Shown: positions 1 through 9,111 of the stretch, piece by piece
Numbering within the stretch: the stretch's first letter is position 1
How the letters are laid out: each line of letters begins with the position of its first letter
Source of the DNA: Haplomitrium mnioides
Lineage: Eukaryota; Marchantiophyta; Haplomitriopsida; Calobryales
DNA: 27,885 nucleotides
Reading direction: 5' to 3'
Assembly (NCBI GenBank): GCA_049999725.1
Contig: JBNGIS010018826.1
Coordinates: forward strand, 1 to 27,885
Notes under the pieces: model-generated
Database searches by the model: none
What the model saw: the letters and a program-made list of their open reading frames with translations, nothing else
Told to the model about the DNA's origin: nothing
Made by a program: the position numbers and the translations under genes

Positions 1-29
1 GAGTCCTTGCACCTGTTGGTCAAAGGGTT

Positions 30-265
30 CTTGTTCAATGTCTATACTTGCATAGGCTGTAGGGTTCTTCTTTAGACGCTTGGCTTGTTTGGCTCGAGGA
101 TTCTAGTTGAAAGTCCATGCGTATATGGCTTTGTTGTTCTTGTTCAGAGTCTAAGCACGCAGAGGATTTAGGATTCTTGTTCGAAGTCTATGCGTGCATA
201 GGCTTTACGGTTCTGGTTTGGAGTCTATGCTTGCATAGACTTTGTTGGCTACGATGCTCAAAGTC
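30..265 (-). repeat. Palindromic repeat array, left subterminal array of copy 1
   Basis: About five units, spaced roughly 40 bp apart, each contain an imperfect palindrome such as tctatgcgtgcatagg (about 187-202) or tctatgcttgcataga (about 222-237). Between palindromes runs a conserved linker, gttcttgttc-like on the plus strand. It is the counterpart, in inverse orientation, of the array at 2790-3200. Confidence 0.8.
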
Positions 266-398
266 AAGTTTAAAGTCCTTACCCGGATGGATATTTACGT
301 TTTCTTGTAGTTTTTTTTCTACCGAAAGATATATGTTTTATTTCGTTTTTGATGAATTTAATTTATTCACAATAGTGTCAAGTTTTTTTTTAAATATT

Positions 399-498
399 NN
401 NNNNNNNNNNNNNNNNNNNNNNNNNNNNNNNNNNNNNNNNNNNNNNNNNNNNNNNNNNNNNNNNNNNNNNNNNNNNNNNNNNNNNNNNNNNNNNNNNN
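399..498. other. Assembly gap (100 N)
   Basis: Exactly 100 N, a placeholder size. It lies in the AT-rich subterminal part of transposon copy 1. The matching interval of copy 2 (about 2520-2680) is present and longer than 100 bases, so the true missing length is probably not 100. Confidence 0.95.
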
Positions 499-560
499 TA
501 GTCTTAAATTTGATGTTTTTGAATGACAAATCTTCGAAAAAAAAATTCGACTGCCAAGTG

Positions 561-605
561 AAACAGAAACTCAGTAGCGGTTCCTGTTCAAAGTAGCGGC
601 TATTG
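561..605 (-). repeat. Terminal inverted repeat of copy 1 (left-type end)
   Basis: On the minus strand this begins AATAGCCGCTACTTTGAAC and continues with a second related block ending in CGCTACTGAGTTTCTG. The same sequence type starts copy 2 at 2409, and a related one ends copy 2 near 11346 in inverse orientation. Confidence 0.75.
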
Positions 606-1410
606 ACCAAGCCACCATTGTTATGAGAGCCATGTGCAAAGATGAGAAGGGTGAGCACTTTGCCACCAAGACCACAGTCAAAAAGACCATGGTGGCAAAA
701 TACTGGTGGCTCACTCTACATAGAAATACCTATTTTTTTGTAAAGAGGTGTGATCCCTACCAAAGAACGGGAAGGCCAACCCCTTCTACTCACCACCCAT
801 TGATGCTCATATTGGCCTTGGTCCCCTTCAAGAAATGGGGAATTGACTTTGTGGGCTTCATTTCGCCAACCACTAAGAGAGAGAACTTCTATATTTTGCT
901 ATCCATTGATTATACCACCAAGTGAGTGGAGGCAATGGCTACTCGCATAGATGATGCCTCTACAGTAGCATGTTTCCAATATAAGCAAATTTTTACAAGG
1001 TTCGGCGGCCCTAGAACTAGTAAGTGATCAAGACACTCACTCTATGAATCAGGTTGTTAAGGAGCCAATAGAGCACTACCTAGTCAAGCATTGCAAGACA
1101 ACCACCTACCATTCGAAGGCTAACGGGCTCACAAAGAGGGAAAATGGTATCATAGGTAAAATATTGAACCGATCAATGATGGCCAACAAAGCATACTGGG
1201 ATCTAAAGTTGCTCACTCTAATATTCACGTACAACCAAGCCCATAAGACTACCACAAGTCACAACCCTTACTACCTTATGTTTAGGCAGCACTCCTTACT
1301 GTCAGTAGAGTTCAAGGTACCCACCAAGAAAGTGTTAATTACGTAGCGGTGGGGAGAGGTCAAAAGCATGGAGAAGCGTTTGGAACAACTAGAGCAGCTC
1401 AAAAAGACAC
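606..1410 (+). mobile_element. Tat/Athila-like Ty3/Gypsy retrotransposon fragment
   Basis: A fragment bounded on the left by the end of transposon copy 1 and on the right by a chromovirus LTR. It holds only integrase-region coding remains. The wording of the integrase (VEFKVPTKK after the core, WGIDFVGF at its start) is like the Tat/Athila side of Ty3/Gypsy, not the chromoviruses elsewhere in the window. The last recognisable codons (EKRLEQLEQLK, about 1368-1402) fit the segment that follows the integrase core in that group. Confidence 0.75.
623..1409 (+). pseudogene. Integrase region of a Tat/Athila-like Gypsy polyprotein
   Basis: The integrase inserts retrotransposon cDNA into the genome. 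The zinc-binding part is seen at 623-775 (YWWLTLHRNTYFFVKRCDPY, followed by QRTG). The core begins with WGIDFVGF at about 838-861, giving the first catalytic Asp. A TGA at 923-925 replaces the Trp expected in the TKWVEA motif. The frame then shifts, and a second open stretch at 1044-1346 gives YHSKANGLTKRENG with the catalytic Glu and ends VEFKVPTKK. The second catalytic Asp (around 1028-1035) lies in the broken interval. At least one stop and one frameshift make it non-functional. Confidence is high for integrase, lower for the exact clade. Confidence 0.85.
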
Positions 1411-1796
1411 TATAAAAAAACTCAAAAACCAACTTCCAAATGAGAAACAACTTCAAGATAACTCCAATAGAATTATACTACTCAAAGACAATAAGCAAAC
1501 AAAAGTCAAGAGTGCTAGCCAAAGCCAAGCAAACAAAGAACCAAACCGAATTGAGAGGAACTCTAGAATGAGGAATGGGTCTAAGAAGCCCTTCTGTTTA
1601 TACAAGAGAAGAGGGTGTCATTCCTCTTTCTTCACTTACAAGTTGCTTCTAATTTCAACGCTAAAAGTGACTCTCTACTTAAAGTGACTTGAAAGGCATA
1701 TAATCTTATCTCAACCTTAAAAATGACTCTATACCACTTTCTTCACTCCTCTCTATTTTCTTATAAATAGCACAACCATATGATTGTACTATTACA
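1411..1796 (-). repeat. Chromovirus LTR (3' LTR of a minus-strand element)
   Basis: 386 bp. In element sense it runs from TGTAATAGTAC near 1796 to a TATA end near 1411, where TGTA..TACA termini are expected; one end base has mutated. It contains the LTR TATA motif (tttatacaagag on the plus strand, about 1598-1609). It is closest by eye to the LTR at 13188-13573, with which it shares the phrase ccaacttccaaatgag. Confidence 0.85.
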
Positions 1797-1844
1797 TGAT
1801 CCTTGCTTTCTAATCGATGACGTACTTATTATTGATGCAACTTT

Positions 1845-2300
1845 CAAATATTTGAATAGCCTCTTGAGCATTCTCAAGATTTGAAAAAGGTTCCCAAGTA
1901 GCATCATGAAGTGAATAGCTTTTCTACAAAACCTTGTATTGAACTTGTCGATGTCGCTTTGCTTGATAACTCTTTTTTCCAAAATACGAGCTACTTCAAA
2001 TTCTTCATGATCATTATGAACAATAGCTAGAGAAAGAAGTTGAACACGATTTGGAAAAGACGATAGACAAGGAACAAAAGGCTAAAGTTTAGAGACATGA
2101 AATACAAGATGAATCTTCATGAAGAGGAAGATCAAGCTTATAAGCAACGAGAGAAATAACTTAAGAAGTAGAGAAAAGACCAATTCTAGCAAGAGATAAC
2201 TTATGGACTTGAGTATCTAAAGACAATGGGAGATCATGAGTAGAAAACATAACTTGGTCACCTTAAACAAAAGAGAAATCATAACGATGGCTATCGACAT
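1845..2300 (-). pseudogene. Chromodomain and integrase C-terminus remnant
   Basis: On the minus strand, HDATWEP followed by LENAQEAIQIFES is readable at about 1845-1945. This is the aromatic and acidic end of a chromodomain, which in chromoviruses targets integration to marked chromatin. Upstream sequence to about 2300 matches the integrase C-terminal region of the other chromoviruses here. Stops and frame changes break it. Confidence 0.7.
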
Positions 2301-2408
2301 ATTTTTTTGCCAATTTTGAGCAACAATTAGATGGTTGCAAGCATCTTGCAAAGAAGAAGATAAACGATATAAAAAGGTAGGAATTCTTGTAAAAACGCCT
2401 ACGTAAAA

Positions 2409-2452
2409 AACAATCGCTACTTTGAACCAGAAACTGCTACTGAGTTCTTGTT
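2409..2452 (+). repeat. Terminal inverted repeat, left end of copy 2
   Basis: Starts AACAATCGCTACTTTGAACC, then a second block CTGCTACTGAGTTCTTG. It matches copy 1 (605 to 561) through the second block and beyond. It matches the right ends at 11346-11300 and 26624-26670 mainly in the outer 20-30 bases. The motif looks internally duplicated, since CTACT occurs twice about 20 bp apart. Confidence 0.75.
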
Positions 2453-2785
2453 TCATCTGGTAGTCACAAGTATTATATTTTGTGATTTGGTATTGAAAAA
2501 CATCAATTTTACATTTGTGATCTTTTTTTCGCAAAGAAAATCGTTTTTTAGAAATACAAATTGCGTATTTTACATTGAGATTATATTTTAAATTTTTTTT
2601 ATAATAAACACCCACAATAACAAGCATTTTAGTTATTGAAATATTTTATGAAAACCTTGCACTACTGTTAATACACTAAATTCATCAAAAATTAAATAAA
2701 AAATATATCTTTTTATGAAAACAATTATATGCAAATGTGGGTGTCTATTCACGTAGGGACTTTAAACTTGACTATGAGCATCGTA
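2453..2785. other. AT-rich subterminal region of the transposon, no gene seen
   Basis: Very AT-rich, with runs of A and T and no convincing coding frame. It is matched by copy 1, where part is lost in the N gap, so it belongs to the element. Confidence 0.6.
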
Positions 2786-2789
2786 GTTG

Positions 2790-3200
2790 TTAAATCCTAA
2801 GTAAGTATAGACTCCAAACTAGAACCCCAAAGCCTAGGCGCGCATAGACTCCGAACGAGAATCCTAAAGCACATGCGTGCAAAGACTCTGAATGAGAACA
2901 ATAAGGCTACGCATACCTAGACTCCGAACAAGAACCTTAAAGCCTATGCGTAGCTAGACTCTAAACAAGAACCCTAAAGCCTATGCATGCATAGACTCTA
3001 AACAAGAACCCTAAAGCTTATGCTTGTAGGGACTCTCAACAAGAACCTTAAAGCTTATATGTGCATAGATTCTGAACAAGAACTACAAAGCTTATGTGCG
3101 CATAGACTCTAAACAAGAACCCTAAAGCTAAGATGGCCAAAGATTGCTAAAGCTTATGTGTGCATGAAATCCAAACCCAAGTGCACAAGAACTCCAAATG
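2790..3200 (+). repeat. Palindromic repeat array, left subterminal array of copy 2
   Basis: About ten degenerate units of roughly 40 bp, consensus like GACTCTAAACAAGAACCCTA followed by AAGCCTATGCGCGCATA. The palindromic core (CTATGCGCGCATAG type) varies from unit to unit, for example ctatgcatgcatag near 2970-2990. The array lies downstream of the ParB/methyltransferase gene, inside the left terminus. Confidence 0.85.
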
Positions 3201-3330
3201 ATTCTTATACTAGCAATTGACTCCAAATCATTCTTATGCGCATCAAATTTAATCGTCATGAAAAGACTTAAAATGGATTTAAGGTGCAACAAATTGAAAC
3301 TCTAGCAAATAAAACTTTGTAAATAAATAC

Positions 3331-3336
3331 TTTATT
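3331..3336 (-). terminator. Possible poly(A) signal of the ParB/methyltransferase-like gene
   Basis: AATAAA on the minus strand, about 28 bases after the stop codon at 3364-3366. Such hexamers are frequent in AT-rich DNA, so the position is the only support. Confidence 0.3.
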
Positions 3337-3363
3337 AATAAAAAAATTTGTTCAATTAGATGC

Positions 3364-3864
3364 TCAAGCTCTATCCTCTTTGGGAGGAATGGTCTTATCT
3401 AAATCCAATGGTTGAGCATCTGCAGTTGCTAGAGAGTCATGAAGAGACTTTCCAGTCCTAGAGATGGCAACAAAATCACCAATAGCACCTGCAGTACTAG
3501 GAAGAACATGTTCTTTGTAGTATGCATATACTATCTGTGACTTTGTCACATCGGATGGCAAAGAAGCAATCGTCAAAACTCTATGAGGAATGTAGATAGA
3601 CTAACGTCTATCATATTCCATCGCAATGTAGTTTCACATCAGCTTTAAAGCACATAAAAAGCCTGTGCCCAAACCAAAGCAAAGATCTAAGATCCAATCC
3701 TACTCTATTGACAAATGGTTAATAAAAATTTTGTAAAGAGCCTACGGCTTTTGATAAACATTGACAAGAGCATCATCTTTTGGATGTTTAACTTTTGCCA
3801 AAACCGTAGGACAACTAAAAACACTACATACTATTTGCCGAGGTAGACCAATCATAGGAGTAGG
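3364..3864 (-). pseudogene. Exon 3: methyltransferase-like C-terminal domain
   Basis: One frame spans the whole exon, interrupted by four stops (TAG, TAG, TGA, TAG) and ending at a natural TGA at 3364-3366. Visible in order: VKHPKDDALVNVYQKP, then ALYKIFINHLS, then DWILDLCFGLGTGF at about 3699-3658, then YIAMEYDRR. The order KP...L...LS..(G)D.(V/I)LDLC.G.GTG, followed by an acidic residue after the next strand, is the SAM-binding motif I region of N4/N6 amino-methyltransferases of the type whose motif I lies near the C-terminus. The tail (STAGAIGDFVAIS and a Lys/Asp-rich end) is not recognised. An RNA or protein methylase is a less likely alternative. Confidence 0.65.
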
Positions 3865-3874
3865 CTGCACGCTA

Positions 3875-4245
3875 GGAATTGATAGCCCAAGTCCGCTTGG
3901 ACTTTGCAGTCCTTGCGCGTAGGGACTTCCTTGTCCAAGCGCGCTTGGACTTCTTAGTCCATGCACACATAGACTTCTTAGTCTATGTCGTTTGGAATTC
4001 TTACTCCATATACGTATGGACGTCCAAGGCAAGCGCATTTGGACTCTAAGGTCAAAGAGGAGTAGTAATGCGCAGTCCATGCGTGCATGTACTGTAAAGT
4101 CCGATTACGCAAGGACTGCAAAGTCCATGTGGGCATGGACTATGAAGTCCAATCTCGCTTGGACTATGAAGTAAAGTTGCAAATAGACTAAAAAGTCTAT
4201 GCGCACATGGGCTTGACAATCTTTGCACAAAAAGACTCAAACCTA
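3875..4245 (-). repeat. Palindromic repeat array inside intron 2 of the ParB/methyltransferase-like gene
   Basis: About nine to ten units of roughly 35 bp, each with an AGTCCATGCGCGCATGGACT-like dyad. One unit reads TCCAAGCGCGCTTGGA (about 3935-3950), a perfect 16-bp palindrome in which both arms changed together relative to TCCATG...CATGGA. The array fills the interval between the inferred donor at 4326 and acceptor at 3865. Short open frames through it in both directions are produced by the repeat and are not genes. Confidence 0.85.
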
Positions 4246-4326
4246 TTTTATCAAAACCAAAGACAACTTAAAGTAAATTCAATGCAAATTCAAAGAAATG
4301 AATATGCTATGAAAACAAGAACTTAC

Positions 4327-5779
4327 CAAAATCTTCTCGATGCTAGAATAGAAAGCAACCATCTTGGACTCTTTAGTGTGGAGAGGATACTCCTCTCTTG
4401 CTTCCTCCTAGTTGTTGTAGCAAACTTTTGAACAAATTTTTTTTACCATAACTGCCAAAACTTTATGTCTCTTTGCCTCTTAAAACATTTCATCCACTAA
4501 AAGCTCTTTGGCGTCCACCTACTTCAAAACTAAAATTTTTACTTCGTCAGGAAGACCCTAAAGGGACCTCCAAGATGTCCACTTCATGTCCTTCATTCTA
4601 AGAGATCCTTTGGCCTTTGGCTTCTAGCCCTTAATGGTATTCTTCTCCCACATTGAAAATATGCTCTATTGCAGATCCCAAAACTCACCTCTTCTGAATG
4701 TCAACTAGAACTAGTTATCTTGAGAAGTGACTGTCTTCTCAAGTGTGGACTTGGGCTTGATCTCTAAGGCTTCCAACACCGATTCTCTTTTCAATTTTTA
4801 GGATGACACCATCCCACTTTCCACAAATCTTAGATTCCAATATTTGACCTTTTGAATAGAGGTCATTTCCAACCTCTACCTCTATTCATAGTTATCATTG
4901 GTTGCAAAAATGCGGGCCTCTGTTGGTGTAAGATCCATGTACACATAATAGTTGCAGAGCGATAATGCCCGATTCTTTGCTCCGTATTTTGTGATGAATA
5001 GCTGTCTTGCTGTAGTATTGTGATTGCCTCCTGCAATCTCGTAGCGATACTTGTCAGGAATCCTAATATCAAACTTTGACTTGTCTTCTAACCCACACTT
5101 CGAGTCAACAACAAAAATGAAAAAACTATGCTCATACTTGTTTGTGAGCATTGTCTGCGCTAGAAGCTCAACAAAATCTTCATTCAGCCTTCTAATCTGG
5201 AAAGGTCCCCAATTGTCAATTCCAAGTGTCGACAGATTCAAATTCTCCAGCCTAATGGTGATTGTTTCTTTGCGGACTCTACATCGCTGGATTGCAGACT
5301 CCCTTATTTTGTTTTTGTCATCCTTAGATACTGTTTGAAGGTCCACCTACTCCCTTTCCTGGAAATTTTGTAACCCCTTGTGGGATTTCCTTTTTACTCT
5401 TGATATTAGAGCCCTAACTAGCTCCGACTCTGATTCTTGCCTCGAGTTGCTTGGTGCTGAAGACAAAGGGGCAATAGAAGACGACTTTGCTAGAGATTGG
5501 GAGGGGGCTGGCTCCTCCTAAATGACTAGTACTGGAACAGGATTTTTCTTCTGGACCACCTGTTTCTTCTTTTTGGGAGCCTCGGTTGGCTCCACTCTCT
5601 TTCTCTTTTTTGGCAGAAAGGCTTGTCGCATGAACTGAAAATGTTGTTGCACTCAGATGTGGTACTAGTTGTTGAATATTAATGCCCTGCTTGGGCTTCA
5701 AAATGTTGATATGGATGGCCAACTTGATGAAAATGCACTCCACGTGCTTCGTGTCATTGTAACCATCAACGAAAATCCG
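4327..5779 (-). pseudogene. Exon 2: nuclear-localisation-like segment and ParB/Srx-fold domain
   Basis: The exon opens after TATAG at 5780 with IFVDGYNDTKHVECIF, shifts frame near 5645, and then stays in one frame to 4327. A basic run PKKRKRV (5613-5593) followed by APKKKKQ resembles a nuclear localisation signal. A Ser/Pro/Glu-rich linker follows. The ParB-like domain covers about 5230-4880: RRLNEDFVELLAQTM corresponds to the PxxxR...E...L region, FFIFVVD to the next strand, YEIAGGNHNTTARQ (about 5040-4999) to the GERR box, and LTPTEARIFATNDN to the DEEA..(I/L)xEN end. The rest carries about eleven stops, all TAG or TAA. Phrases such as GLPDEVKIL, AKELLVDEMF and EEAREEYPLH are clearly once-coding. 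Confidence 0.7.
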
Positions 5780-5854
5780 CTATAAAATGAGTAAACTGAA
5801 AACAAAACAAAATATGGTTAAGCACAAGTATGAGTGTTGAACGTAAGAGATATG

Positions 5855-6155
5855 ACAATGCATTCAATGTGTGCATAGACTCCAATAACCATGCACGCAT
5901 GGACATGAGAGCCCATGCACGCATGGACTCCTCAATCTAAATGCATTTGAACTTAGGAGTCAAAGCACGCAAGGGATGGGGAGTCCATACGCACATGGAC
6001 ATGGGAGTCTATGCTTGCATGGACTCTCGGAGTCCTAGCGTGACTTGACTCCCAGGTTCATGCGCTTTTGGACTCCCAAGTCATAAAGCACAAGTACTCC
6101 CAAGTCCCTGCGCGCGTGGACCCCAGGATTCCATGCTCGCATGGACCTTAGAGTT
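5855..6155 (-). repeat. Palindromic repeat array inside intron 1 of the ParB/methyltransferase-like gene
   Basis: About ten to twelve units of 25-35 bp, each with a CCATGCACGCATGG-type core, for example near 5892-5906 and 5913-5928. Some units have a degenerate core such as atgcatttgaact. The array lies wholly between the inferred splice sites 6204 and 5780. Confidence 0.85.
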
Positions 6156-6204
6156 CCGACTTAGTAAGAAAAAAAACAAGTGAAAAAAGGTTTTCAGAAT
6201 TTAT

Positions 6205-6563
6205 CTTGCCATCTTTCTTTCCCGCATGAAGATGTTTGACAAAAATGTCCCTCTCCTTCATCTCGAAAAAGCAAATTGTTTGTGATTTGCACAGTAAAAG
6301 GTAATTGCATTCTCAGGCTGCACAAGCAACTCGATGTTGGCTTTCTTGCCTTCACGGATCATGGTAATTTGAACTACTAGACTCAAATTGAATTTCTCAC
6401 CTTCATCTGCAAAAAGGTAAAGATGTTGATCGGGGTCTTTTAAGGAGTAGTAATCAACAAGCCAATTCCACTCTAGTTTTTCAAGCTCTAGAGCCTTGAC
6501 AACATTCAAATACTTATATGGCTTTGGTTGAACAGGGCGGGAAACAGTTTGTTGAGATGCCAT
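6205..6563 (-). pseudogene. Exon 1: N-terminus of the ParB/methyltransferase-like gene
   Basis: The start at 6563-6561 (MASQQTVSRPVQPKPYKYLN) is chosen because a TATA-like site lies about 185 bases upstream and the sequence upstream of this ATG is low-complexity and not protein-like. The text continues LELEKLEWNWLVDYYSLKDP and ITFYCANHKQFAF. A frameshift near 6265 then leads into FEMKERDIFVKHLHAGKKDG. I recognise no domain. The exon probably ends at AAG 6205, where the donor is decayed. Confidence 0.55.
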
Positions 6564-6743
6564 TCTCAAGATGCTAGAAATAGGTCTAATTGGAGGTAAA
6601 AAAAATCTAATGAACAAAAGCTCACAAATCTCTAGAGGATGGAAATGGCCAAAAATTAAGTAAATGCAAAAATTGCGATGACAAGAAAACAAAAACCAAA
6701 AAGTAAACTCACAATAATGGAAAGAAACTTTCCACTGATGCTC

Positions 6744-6850
6744 TTTTTATAGCTAAATTTCAAAATATGTATTTTTCTCGCCAAAAAATGAATCGTGGAG
6801 CTCTTGATACATAGATTCAAGTGGTGCAAGAAAAACGTTAGTATATAAAG
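6744..6850. promoter_or_regulatory. Divergent promoter with two TATA-like boxes
   Basis: On the minus strand TATAAAAA lies at about 6751-6744, roughly 185 bases from the ATG at 6563. On the plus strand TATATAAAG lies at 6842-6850, also roughly 180 bases from the ATG at 7027. The near-symmetric layout between two divergent genes supports a shared bidirectional promoter. No transcription evidence is available from sequence alone. Confidence 0.5.
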
Positions 6851-7026
6851 CATTACTCATTGTCATCTTTCCAATTTCTTTGTTTCATTTTCTTCACAAA
6901 AAGTTCCCAATCGCGTTGTTTTGTAAAAAAATCTTGAAAAACACATCTTTTAGGTGTGCCATATGAGGTTCATGATATTTGTTAAAATAGTTTCTTGAAG
7001 TACTTGATATTTGGTGAGCCTTTTCA

Positions 7027-7140
7027 ATGGCTGGAGTTTTTAAAGACAAGTGGAGGTTAGAATTCCAAGATTTATCTTCACAAAAAAGTGTTACTTTCGA
7101 CAAGCAGATTAAGATTTGTTCAAACATCAATTATTTGGAG
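7027..7140 (+). pseudogene. Exon 1 of the DUF7869-type gene
   Basis: MAGVFKDKWRLEFQDLSSQK begins at the first ATG after the TATA-like box. The open frame runs to GAG at 7138-7140, directly followed by GTAAGC, a strong donor, in phase 0. No domain is recognised. The open frame continues past the donor only into palindrome repeats. Confidence 0.5.
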
Positions 7141-7244
7141 GTAAGCGATGGAGTACCAAAAACGTCAAGTGTGATGACGAATATATTGGGGAAAAAGATG
7201 GCTTCTGTTGAATCAGATAGCTCCGCCCAAAAAGATCGAGAAGG

Positions 7245-7390
7245 TGAACTCCATACACACATAGGATCAAGGACTCAACCCTATGCGCACATAGGTTAAG
7301 GAGTGAATCCAATGTGCGCATAGGATTAATAACTGAACAACTTGCATGAAAAGGATCAAAGAGGGAACCTTTTGCTTGCAGAGAATTAAA
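7245..7390 (+). repeat. Palindromic repeat array inside intron 1 of the DUF7869-type gene
   Basis: About three to four units with CCTATGCGCACATAGG and TGTGCGCATAGG cores, spaced about 40 bp, between splice sites 7141 and 7491. Arm bases are CCTATG/CATAGG, whereas the ParB-gene introns have CCATG/CATGG. Confidence 0.8.
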
Positions 7391-7491
7391 GAAACAATTC
7401 CAACACAAGATCTTTGTTTCTCTTCAAGTGGTCAAAGTTGAATCTTTCTTCTGAGTATTCCAACATATAAACAAAAAAATTTTCAACACAG

Positions 7492-8745
7492 AAATTTCAT
7501 ATGGTTGTAGACCTTTCTTTGTCCTCATCTAAAGGAGACCTCAATATTCATGATCAAAGTGTGTTTGTTCATAACACAAAAAGCATACAATCTATGGACA
7601 GTTTTAATTTTGGAGATGAACCACTATCCCCAATAGCACCTCTCAAACAACAAGTGATTATGTTTCAAGTTGCACCTTGCAAAGAGATTGGGACATTTGA
7701 AACAAACCGAATTATGTTGGAGGAGTCTTCAATTAAAAGTTTGGGAAACGATTCTAGCAAAGAGTCTTAATCAATCAACATTTCTTTGGAGTTATCGCCA
7801 AGGGCACCGGTTTTGATACAAAAAACATTTTCTTCTAATTAAGATATTGATCAAGATTTTGTTTCACAATGGTGCAGTTCTCCCAATCCTCAAGAAGAAC
7901 CTTATCTCTCAAAAATATTCTACAACGTAACAAACAGTGTTAACAATAATAATCAAGATCCTTAGAATGAATTATCTCCTATTGCTAAATTTGCTTACGG
8001 ACCTAATCGTCCAACACAACATAAGATTCTTTGTTTGGATCAAAACCCAAACGGGTAAACACCTTACGTGAAAGTTCTTTGTAGAAAGTCCATCATGACG
8101 AGAGATTTGTGAAGAAAAAGCTTGATCAAATGTCAATTTCTAAGTTGAAGAGAATTTCTTGTTGTCAAAATAATTGCTTGTCGTTGTGCAAGACAGAATT
8201 TTTGAAAACTATGAGAGAAACGTACTTTCGACAAAGCATGAAGAATCGAGATATCACACTGCAGTGGGGAATACCAAGAAAAGACTCTAATGTTTAAAAT
8301 TGGTTTACACTGCTTGGTAGCAACTTTGTCTCTAGAAGAGCCTTTAAATTAATATTAGCAGTAGGGAATGATAGAATCGAAAGGATTCAAATCTCAAAAA
8401 TGCATATCCTAGAGGCATTTTTAGAAAAAGAGAACTATCTGCTAAATGAGTTTTAGTACGTAAGTGGATGGACAATTTTTTTTCAAGTACATTGCAAGAG
8501 AATGCTCACGTATTAAGTATATAACTTGCTTGATAATTTTACAAAATGGGAAGTTTTTGACTACTACACAACTTATTTGAAAGAGAAATATCCTAATTGT
8601 ATTTTTAGTTTCTTGGGTTTTACAAAACATTGGAGAGCTCATTTTCCAAATGTAAAAATTCCAAAATGGAATAGATTTGTTGTTTGTGAAACATACAAGG
8701 AAATAAAATCTTTGCAAGAAAAATTTGTCTTGGAGTCTGAAAAAG
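7492..8745 (+). pseudogene. Exon 2 of the DUF7869-type gene, with cysteine motif
   Basis: Begins after ACACAG at 7491 in phase 0. The first 500 bases encode a Ser/Asn/Pro-rich, probably disordered segment with several stops. After a frameshift around 8060-8110 the frame carries CCQNNCLSLC (about 8160-8189), then NFVSRRAFKLILAVGNDRI (about 8322-8378), then KHWRAHFPNVKIPKWNRFVV (about 8625-8684). These three blocks in this order precede the core in DUF7869-type proteins. In-frame stops lie at 8295 and 8454 and shortly before 8526. Confidence 0.65.
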
Positions 8746-9111
8746 GTAGCAAATTTTTTGCTCTTTTGATACCTTTGGCTAATCCATCCTCTTTTTTGTA
8801 GACTCAAAGCTTAGTTCTAGAGATGTTATATTTTCTCAACTTACAACCAAAAGATATTTTTTTGTGAAGTTATTTAGCAAAGAAGATTTGAGTTGAATAA
8901 TTCTTAGCAAGTTGAGTTTTGAGAAGAGTGTCTATAATTGCATAGAATCTGTTGTTTTATAATTCAATTTTAGCCTTATCTACAGTCAAGTGAAGCAATA
9001 AAATGAATTTGATTCTTGGTGGTGACCTTAGCCTTGCAACAAGTTTTGTTTTTGTTCCTTTAAATCAAGAGCTCTTGTGAGAAAAAAATTGAAAGAATCA
9101 TTTTTGTTGCT

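Larger units (their letters stand above)
1..605 (-). mobile_element. DNA transposon copy 1, left-type end, inverted and truncated by the window edge
   Basis: Read on the minus strand, this stretch matches the left end of the full element at 2409-3200: the same terminal motif, then an AT-rich subterminal stretch, then the same array of about 40-bp palindromic units. The phrase around 250-290 (ctacgatgctcaaagtcaag) is the reverse complement of the phrase around 2765-2790. The element runs off the window to the left, so only its non-coding end is visible. The reading frames here are chance frames through repeats and N. The identity with copy 2 is seen directly; calling it a transposon depends on the analysis of copy 2. 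Confidence 0.8.
1411..2408 (-). mobile_element. 3' portion of a chromovirus (Ty3/Gypsy)
   Basis: LTR at 1411-1796 followed, in reverse sense, by the polyprotein C-terminus including a chromodomain. The element is cut at about 2408 by transposon copy 2, near the end of the integrase. The rest of it is not on the other side of the transposon: there the chromovirus sequence has the opposite orientation. Confidence 0.8.
3364..6563 (-). pseudogene. ParB-like domain plus DNA methyltransferase-like protein, three-exon pseudogene
   Basis: Gene model on the minus strand: exon 1 6563-6205, intron 6204-5780, exon 2 5779-4327, intron 4326-3865, exon 3 3864-3364, about 770 codons. The junctions are phase 0 to phase 0. 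The 4326 donor (GTAAGT) and 3865 acceptor (TGCAG) are good; the 6204 donor reads AT where GT is expected. Domains in order: an unrecognised N-terminus; a basic PKKRKRV stretch; a ParB/sulfiredoxin-fold domain with RRLNEDF, YEIAGGNH and TPTEARIFA; a connecting region; and a Rossmann motif LDLCFGLGTG with EYDRR like N4/N6 methylases. I could not find a DPPY/SPPY-type motif. Breaks: frameshifts near 6265 and near 5645, and more than a dozen in-frame stops, mostly TAG. The domain assignments rest on recognised motifs; the role in transposition is inferred. Confidence 0.7.

Noticed and set aside
117-596. Open frame of 159 codons on the plus strand
   Set aside because: It runs through the palindrome array, the AT-rich zone and 100 N. 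The homologous region in copy 2 has no matching frame.
3992-4240. Short proteins rich in repeated Trp/Thr/Met/Lys or Ser/Pro/His motifs on both strands
   Set aside because: The repetition follows directly from the 35-bp palindrome array inside an inferred intron.
2790-4245. CRISPR-like array (short palindromic repeats at regular spacing)
   Set aside because: The spacers are themselves repeated and the unit varies continuously. The arrays lie in introns and ends of a eukaryotic transposon, with no cas genes.
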